The position numbers and the translations under genes were made by a program. The notes under the pieces were generated by a model. The model was not told the DNA's origin and did no database searches. It was given only the letters and a program-made list of their open reading frames with translations. From Erwinia aphidicola (GTDB lineage: Bacteria; Pseudomonadota; Gammaproteobacteria; Enterobacterales; Enterobacteriaceae), in contig NZ_JACXBP010000007.1 of NCBI RefSeq assembly GCF_014773485.1, positions 298,790 to 362,789 of the forward strand: a stretch of 64,000 bases of DNA, in the 5' to 3' direction. Below, in pieces: positions 58,521 to 64,000 of this stretch; position 1 is the stretch's first letter; each line of letters opens with the position of its first letter.

Positions 58521-59034
58521 AGATGAGAACACATTAGGAATTATTGACGTTACTATTATGCTCAGCATGACTTTGCTTCGTTATATTTAGGATACTCTAC
58601 CTTATGAACCGCTGATGTAGATGCGGACAGAGATGACCAAATGTTTCATACTGGCAGTAAGAATATAATGAATATTGTTAAATTTTATCGAGCTAAAAAG
58701 ATATATTCGTCAAATTTTAAAAAACGAAGTTACAAATAAGTTTTAGAACAAAAAGTAACCAGAATTATTAAATGGATATTTCTAAATGCACACTTTAAAC
58801 AAAACTTAAATCCATAAACCAAATATTACTCAGAATAAAAACCTTTTTATTAGCAACTTATCGTTATTAAATTTTGCCATCTTCGTTAAGCAGTTAACTT
58901 AGTAGTGCCTTGCAAGGACTGGTAATCGAACCGGCAATAGCACTGGTAATAGCTCTGAAGCAATATATTGTTTCAGATTATTGAGGAATTTGATGGATTT
59001 AGAAAACACATCAGTTAAGGAATGGAAGGTAAAT
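58521..59034. promoter_or_regulatory. AT-rich region before the fimbrial operon
   Basis: 514 bp, strongly AT-rich, no gene. It should hold the fimbrial promoter and probably H-NS-bound DNA. No invertible fim-type switch with long terminal inverted repeats was seen, and no recombinase gene is near. Confidence 0.5.
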
Positions 59035-59586
59035 ATGAAACTTAAAAAATTTGTTGGTGGTGCTTTAGTTCTGTTGAGCGCAACATCTTTGATGGCCAAC
59101 GCAGCCGTTAAAGATCAAGGCCACGGCACTGTAACTTTTACGGGTTCAATTATTGAGGCTCCATGCTCAATTACTCCGGAAACGAAGGATCAAACCGTCA
59201 GTCTTGGGCAAGTATCAAATGTAGCATTAAAAGACGGCGGTCACTCGACGCCTAAGAACTTCTACATCAAACTTGAAAACTGCGATTTAACCAGCACAGA
59301 CCCTGGTAAGAATAACACTGTCACAGTGAGTTTTACTGGCGCCAGTTCTATTGATGGTGCAGACCTGCTCGGTATAACAGGAACAGCTAAAGGCGCGGGC
59401 ATTGCGCTAACTGATGGTGCAGGGAATCTTATTAAGCTGGGAAATCCGACAAGCGCACAATCCTTAGGACAAGGGAATAACACTCTGAGTTTTGCAGCTT
59501 ACCTTCAAGGCAGTAAGGCTGAAAAGGCCGTGATCGTGCCCGGAGAATTCCAGTCTGTAGCAGATTTCACATTAGCGTATCAGTAA
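59035..59586 (+). CDS. Major fimbrial subunit (FimA/PapA-like pilin)
   Basis: 183-residue pilin. ATG 59035 (MKLKKFVGGALVLLSATSLM) has GGAAGG upstream and gives a signal peptide cut after ANA; the 18 upstream codons are not part of it. The mature subunit has GTVTFTGSIIEAPCSITPET with the first pilin Cys and KLENCDLT with the second (disulphide), and ends FTLAYQ, the donor-strand-type beta-strand with the penultimate Tyr. Secreted by chaperone-usher and exchanged strand by strand into the rod. Confidence 0.9.
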   Translation: MKLKKFVGGALVLLSATSLMANAAVKDQGHGTVTFTGSIIEAPCSITPETKDQTVSLGQVSNVALKDGGHSTPKNFYIKLENCDLTSTDPGKNNTVTVSFTGASSIDGADLLGITGTAKGAGIALTDGAGNLIKLGNPTSAQSLGQGNNTLSFAAYLQGSKAEKAVIVPGEFQSVADFTLAYQ

Positions 59587-59605
59587 TTTATATAACAACC
59601 TGTAA

Positions 59606-59629
59606 AACATGCGGGGTGACCCGCATGTT
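59606..59629 (+). terminator. Intercistronic hairpin after the major pilin gene
   Basis: Perfect 10-bp stem AACATGCGGG / CCCGCATGTT with a GTGA loop and no T-run. As with papA mRNA, such a hairpin can protect the pilin message and limit read-through to the usher, giving more pilin than usher. Confidence 0.6.
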
Positions 59630-59824
59630 CCATCTTCGGAGCTTCAGATAAGACCTGTGAAGAATAATGAATGAAATTAGCTTGTTAAGATGAATAATAA
59701 TATTGGGCATATAAACATTATCTATCAATAAATATTCGTTATTTATTAGAGACTGTGAATTATCTGTCGCCCAATCCCCATTGTACAATTTGATAATTTA
59801 TTTTTCGATACAGGGATTAAAGAT

Positions 59825-62344
59825 ATGGTGCTTTCTAAAAATGAGAAAATGCTGCATCTACATTTATATACTGTAATATCGCTTTGTATATGCATTAATT
59901 TAAACTCACTAGTTTATGCAGACGATAATGTTCAGTTCAATACGGACATTCTTGATGTACAAGATCGAGAAAATATTGATTTAAGTCAGTTTTCACGTAG
60001 CGGGTATATCATGCCTGGCGCCTATACAATGGTCACTTATATAAATGACGATGAATTAGATGAAGAAGACGTAGATTTTTATCAATCTGAAAATGATGCT
60101 AAAGAAAGTTCACCTTGTATATCAAAAAAAATTACCATGATGCTTGGTTTAAAGACAGAATATTTGAAAAAGCTAACTTGGTGGCATCAAGGCCAGTGTC
60201 TCAATATTGAAAGTCTGAATGGCGTGAAAGTGCGCAGTGAACTAGCCTCATCTTCCTTGTATCTAAACATCCCTCAGATTTACCTGGAATACAGAACAAA
60301 GGACTGGGATCCTCCATCGCGCTGGGACGACGGCATACCTGGAGTTATATTCGACTATAATTTTAATGCACAAACTCAGTTTGAAAACATAAAAAAACCA
60401 AACACGAATAACATCAGCGCGAATGGGACTACAGGTGTTAATTTAGATGCCTGGCGTTTAAGGGCTGATTGGCAGGGAATCATCAACCACAATAGTAATA
60501 ATGAAAACGATTCTCAACGTTTCGATTGGTCGCGCTTTTATATTTACCGACCGTTACATAATTTACGAGCTCTGCTTACAATGGGTGAGGATTACCTCGA
60601 TTCAGCTGTGTTTGACAGCTTCCGTTACACAGGTTTGAGCTTGAGATCGGATGATAAAATGTTACCGCCAAACTTAAGAGGATATGCTCCAGAGATTAAT
60701 GGCATAGCTAAAACTAATGCTAAGGTGACTGTTAGCCAGCAAGGAAGAGTTATTTATGAAACTCAGGTCCCAAGTGGTCCTTTCAGAATTCAGGACATTA
60801 ACGAAACCGTTTCAGGGGAATTAGATGTTCGTGTAGAAGAACAAAATGGAAGTGTACAGAAATTCAAGATAAACACTGCGGATGTGCCCTATCTTACCAG
60901 GCCGGGACAAATTCGTTACAAATTTGCGGCTGGAAAACCTTCTGACTGGCAACATCACACCATTGGCTCAATGTTTGGTTCGGGAGAATTCTCCTGGGGT
61001 ATGAATAACGGTTGGTCGCTTTATGGAGGGTTGTTGGCTGGAGACGACTATAACTCTATTTCTATCGGTGTAGGCCGTGATTTGATGGTGATTGGCGCGT
61101 TATCGTTTGATATAACGCAATCGTATGCCGTTCTGCCATACCAAAACAGCTCACTTACTGGTGACTCATACCGTCTTAGTTATTCAAAGACTTTTGATGA
61201 GATAGACAGTAAAGTGACTTTCGCAGGGTACCGTTTCTCCGATGATAATTTCATGAGCATGTCTGATTACATCAATGCGAAAATTTATAATGAAAGAACA
61301 GGTAGTAGTAAGGAAATGTACACGGTAATTTTCAACAAACAATTCAGAGATATAGGCTTAAGCTCATATTTAAATATAAGTCACCAAACCTATTGGAATC
61401 GATCTGCCAACGACCGTTATAGCTTATCCGTTTCCCGCTACCTGGATTTTGGCAATCTAAAAAGTTTGAGCGTGTCTTTTTCAGGATATAGAAATCGCTA
61501 TAATAAAATCACAGATGATGGAATGTATCTTTCTTTTTCAATGCCATGGGGTAATAGCTCAAACATAAGTTATAACATGGATTCCACTCGTCATGACATG
61601 TCGAATAAGGTGACATATTATGATAATGTTGATGAACATAATAACTATCAATTGAGCACTGGAAAGTCTAATTCTGGAGTTAATCTAAATGGTTATTTAA
61701 CTCATCAAGGCGATATTGGTGAGGTTAGCGCTAACGCAAGCTATCAAGAAGGTAGTTACAGTGCACTTGGCTTTAGTGCACAAGGAGGTATCACTTTAAC
61801 TACGCAAGGGGGTGCACTTCACCGGTCAGCTGAACCGGGAGGAACTCGGCTTCTACTTGACACTGATGGCGTAGCGGGAGTACCAGTCCGGGGCTATGGT
61901 TCAACAACTAAAAGCAACTATTTCGGTAAAGCCGTAGTGACGGATGTTAACAGCTACTACCGCAGTCAGGCTAGTATCGATATTGACCAATTGTCTGATA
62001 ATGCTGAAGCTACAAAATCAGTGGTGCAGGCTACCCTGACTGATGGGGCAATTGGATACCGTCGTTTTAATGTTATTTCAGGTGGCAAGGCTATGGCTAC
62101 TATAAAATTAGTAGATGGCAGTTCACCACCTTTTGGAGCCACGATAGTCAATGATCAAAAACAGGAAACCGGAATAGTGAGTGATGGTGGAACCGTCTAT
62201 CTAAGTGGTATCAGGCCGGGTGAAGAGATGATTGTAAAATGGAACAATAAAGAGCAGTGCGTGTTCTCCTTACCCCATGAACTGCCGAAAAATAGCTATA
62301 ACAACATGTTTTTACCATGTGAGAGCAACAGCAATAGCATGTAA
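59825..62344 (+). CDS. Fimbrial usher (FimD/PapC family)
   Basis: 839-residue outer-membrane usher. Signal peptide about 1-33. N-terminal chaperone-binding domain (NIDLSQFSRSGYIMPGAYTM), middle 24-strand barrel with DWSRFYIYRPLHNLRALLTM-type segments, plug domain about 260-350 (NGIAKTNAKVTVSQQGRVIY; VPSGPFRIQDINETVSGELD), and C-terminal domains ending CVFSLPHELPKNSYNNMFLP with the conserved Cys pair. Complete and in frame. AT-rich codon use suggests horizontal origin. Confidence 0.95.
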   Translation: MVLSKNEKMLHLHLYTVISLCICINLNSLVYADDNVQFNTDILDVQDRENIDLSQFSRSGYIMPGAYTMVTYINDDELDEEDVDFYQSENDAKESSPCISKKITMMLGLKTEYLKKLTWWHQGQCLNIESLNGVKVRSELASSSLYLNIPQIYLEYRTKDWDPPSRWDDGIPGVIFDYNFNAQTQFENIKKPNTNNISANGTTGVNLDAWRLRADWQGIINHNSNNENDSQRFDWSRFYIYRPLHNLRALLTMGEDYLDSAVFDSFRYTGLSLRSDDKMLPPNLRGYAPEINGIAKTNAKVTVSQQGRVIYETQVPSGPFRIQDINETVSGELDVRVEEQNGSVQKFKINTADVPYLTRPGQIRYKFAAGKPSDWQHHTIGSMFGSGEFSWGMNNGWSLYGGLLAGDDYNSISIGVGRDLMVIGALSFDITQSYAVLPYQNSSLTGDSYRLSYSKTFDEIDSKVTFAGYRFSDDNFMSMSDYINAKIYNERTGSSKEMYTVIFNKQFRDIGLSSYLNISHQTYWNRSANDRYSLSVSRYLDFGNLKSLSVSFSGYRNRYNKITDDGMYLSFSMPWGNSSNISYNMDSTRHDMSNKVTYYDNVDEHNNYQLSTGKSNSGVNLNGYLTHQGDIGEVSANASYQEGSYSALGFSAQGGITLTTQGGALHRSAEPGGTRLLLDTDGVAGVPVRGYGSTTKSNYFGKAVVTDVNSYYRSQASIDIDQLSDNAEATKSVVQATLTDGAIGYRRFNVISGGKAMATIKLVDGSSPPFGATIVNDQKQETGIVSDGGTVYLSGIRPGEEMIVKWNNKEQCVFSLPHELPKNSYNNMFLPCESNSNSM

Positions 62345-62378
62345 GTATTATTCACTGATATTTTTATAGGATAAAACC

Positions 62379-63134
62379 ATGAAACTAAGAATTAAAAAAG
62401 CATTTATACCGACTTTATTTTTACTTAATTTTTTCATTATTATTCCTGCCAAGGCAGCAATCGCATTAGACCGCACTCGGATTGTATTTGACGGTTCACA
62501 GAAGTCAGTAAGCCTGAATATTACTAATGAGAATAAGAATTTACCCTATCTGGCTCAAGGATGGATTGAAGATGAAAATGGGAAAAAAATTAATGGCCCC
62601 TTAATAGTGTTACCCCCAGTTCAACGGATTGAGCCGGGAAAACCAAGCCAAGTTAAAATTCAGGCTTTACCTACTGCCGCTCAATTACCACAAGACAGAG
62701 AAAGTCTTTATTATTTTAACCTAAGAGAAATTCCTCCTCGGAGCGATAAACCCAATACGCTGCAGATAGCTCTGCAAACGCGTATCAAACTTTTCTACCG
62801 CCCGGAAGCGGTCATGCAGAGCAGATCTAAGATGGAAAACCCATGGCAAGAGAAGTTGATTGTAAAAAAATTGGGGAAAAATTTTATGATTAAGAATCCC
62901 ACACCCTATTACATTACTATCGTTGATGTAAGAAACCAAAATGCGGCAGCAGGCGTGAATGGATTTAACCCTATCATGATCTCTCCCAACGAGGAAATGC
63001 AATTAGGCGTTAGCGTGCCATCAGTGGGGGAACATCCTGTTATCACTTATATCAATGATTATGGTGGTAGACCTCAGCTGATTTTTAACTGCACAGCTAA
63101 TCCTTGCCAGTTAATGCCAGCTAAAAAGTTTTGA
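62379..63134 (+). CDS. Periplasmic fimbrial chaperone (PapD/FimC family)
   Basis: 251-residue chaperone. Signal peptide about 1-28 (ending AKA). Two Ig-like domains: ALDRTRIVFDGSQKSVSLNI with the family Arg, the G1 strand PSQVKIQALPTA, and ESLYYFNLREIPPRSD; the second domain has KLFYRPEAV. Late Cys pair FNCTANPC. Donates its G1 strand to pilins and delivers them to the usher encoded just upstream (34 bp). Confidence 0.95.
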   Translation: MKLRIKKAFIPTLFLLNFFIIIPAKAAIALDRTRIVFDGSQKSVSLNITNENKNLPYLAQGWIEDENGKKINGPLIVLPPVQRIEPGKPSQVKIQALPTAAQLPQDRESLYYFNLREIPPRSDKPNTLQIALQTRIKLFYRPEAVMQSRSKMENPWQEKLIVKKLGKNFMIKNPTPYYITIVDVRNQNAAAGVNGFNPIMISPNEEMQLGVSVPSVGEHPVITYINDYGGRPQLIFNCTANPCQLMPAKKF

Positions 63135-63317
63135 TCTTGTCAAGAACGATAACTTTACGCCGCGATTAAATTGCTCAAGATAAACAGGTAATATCCTATT
63201 CTATTACAGGCTTTTTTCTGAAATTACAAAAAATTGAGTGAGAGCTTTTCTTCCATAGTTTTATCGCTACGTACCAAATAATTTTAATATGATAAGTAGA
63301 TATTTACAGGTGTTCAT

Positions 63318-63833
63318 ATGTTAAAGAGAGTAATAAAACATCTACTTTTTGTTTCTTCGATGGTATTAAGAACATTTACCATCTACATGGTAGTGATTAG
63401 CGCAAGCGCGATTGCAAATACCACAATAAATATTTCCGGTACTGTCCTTGCAGCGCCCTCATGCGTCATAAACGGCAATAAAAATATCACAGTCGATTTT
63501 GGTGACCATATAAACAGCTTACTTATTAATGGAAGTAACTATGTGCGAGATGTTGATTATTCTCTAGAGTGCAAAAATTTCACTTCTAATACAATGAGAT
63601 TAATGCTTGAAGGAACAGTAGCTGAATTCGATGGTAACTCTTTATTAACTAATAACCCAGATCTAGCTATCGGGATTAAAGCAAATGGCCAAAGTCTTGC
63701 AATCAACAAATGGTTTACTTTCGTCTACCCCTCGAAACCAGCATTGCAATCTGTGTTACTCAAACGCGCAGGTGCAAATTTAAAGCCCGGTCACTTTAGT
63801 GCCGCCGCAACGCTTAAGATCGATTATCAATAA
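63318..63833 (+). CDS. Minor fimbrial subunit
   Basis: 171-residue pilin-like protein with an N-terminal signal (MLKRVIKHLLFVSSMVLRTFT up to the ANT cut). Mature part has NISGTVLAAPSCVINGNKNI with the first Cys, DYSLECKNFT with the second, and a C-terminal beta-strand ending ATLKIDYQ. The overall pattern is of a PapK/PapF/MrfF-type adaptor or tip-fibre subunit rather than the rod pilin. 183 bp after the chaperone gene; further subunits or an adhesin probably lie beyond the right edge. Confidence 0.8.
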   Translation: MLKRVIKHLLFVSSMVLRTFTIYMVVISASAIANTTINISGTVLAAPSCVINGNKNITVDFGDHINSLLINGSNYVRDVDYSLECKNFTSNTMRLMLEGTVAEFDGNSLLTNNPDLAIGIKANGQSLAINKWFTFVYPSKPALQSVLLKRAGANLKPGHFSAAATLKIDYQ

Positions 63834-64000
63834 CGTTCTCACAATACAATATTGATGATATATTTACAAAATCAATCTCAAACTACGAGAATTTTATACC
63901 CAACATCTTCTTAAGCTTTTAAGGAGATGGTTAAAATCTTTATTTGATAGCTTTTGTGTTACGCCTACAAAAAAATTAGTTAATACAACTATTTTAACAT
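63834..64000. other. Right end of window, no gene start seen
   Basis: 167 bp, AT-rich, no ORF that starts and is clearly coding; TTCTTAAGCTTTTAAGGAG near 63905-63923 could be the ribosome site area of a gene beyond the window, but none is confirmed. Confidence 0.3.

Noticed and set aside
58284..58568. 94-codon minus-strand frame
   Set aside because: It is the complement of the IS3 orfA remnant, which explains its open frame.
58521..59034. Invertible fim-type promoter switch
   Set aside because: No pair of inverted repeats bounding a promoter-sized segment and no recombinase gene were seen.

Overview
The window comes from a gamma-proteobacterium of the order Enterobacterales, most likely Erwiniaceae (Erwinia or Pantoea type). 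The housekeeping block hemA-prfA-prmC-sirB2-sirB1-kdsA / lolB-ispE-prs / ychH / pth / ychF is laid out almost as in Escherichia coli. Accessory content (a chromosomal sucrose regulon, an arginine succinyltransferase operon, T6SS-type genes, a plant-associate style sugar ABC operon) points to a plant- or insect-associated relative. No rRNA, tRNA or CRISPR array was seen.

Layout. (1) 1-3192, minus strand: astC-astA-astD (astD runs off the left edge), preceded by a sigma-54 promoter and two NtrC-type sites. (2) 3218-5917, minus: a bestrophin-like YneE with a coupled 54-codon ORF, and a YchO-type invasin-like protein. (3) 6070-16489: a nine-gene minus-strand sugar or polyol operon (split transketolase, two SDR dehydrogenases, RbsABC-type ABC transporter, DUF2291 lipoprotein, FGGY kinase) with a divergent DeoR-family regulator. 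(4) 16616-17637: an AT-rich pair, a pesticin-like muramidase and an LprI-like periplasmic protein, best read as effector and immunity. (5) 18643-27803: a plus-strand operon with T6SS-type tssL(OmpA), a short tssM, tagF, fha, pppA and ppkA, plus an SH3-like lipoprotein and an unknown exported protein, but without any tail, baseplate, Hcp, VgrG or ClpV gene. (6) 28030-36906: chaC and chaA, which flank a complete scrK / scrYAB / scrR sucrose regulon. (7) 37088-53417: conserved core genes, with a LysR/MFS pair, a degenerate EAL protein and a SulP transporter between them. (8) 53520-58520: a decayed patch with a P4-type integrase remnant, a DUF2157/GDYXXLXY membrane gene pair, a transporter remnant and an IS3-family orfA remnant. 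(9) 59035 to the right edge: an AT-rich chaperone-usher fimbrial operon (major pilin, usher, chaperone, minor pilin) that probably continues beyond the window.

How the genes work together. The ast genes degrade arginine as a nitrogen source. The split-transketolase operon should import a pentose-like sugar or polyol, oxidise it to a ketose, phosphorylate it and feed it to central metabolism. The scr genes take sucrose through a porin and a PTS permease and hydrolyse sucrose-6-phosphate. The T6SS-type operon looks like an inner-membrane/peptidoglycan complex plus a Thr-phosphorylation switch with no injection machine; this is the most unusual system in the window. A family of short intergenic repeats with a CGACC...GGTCG-CCCCTAC core recurs at four places.
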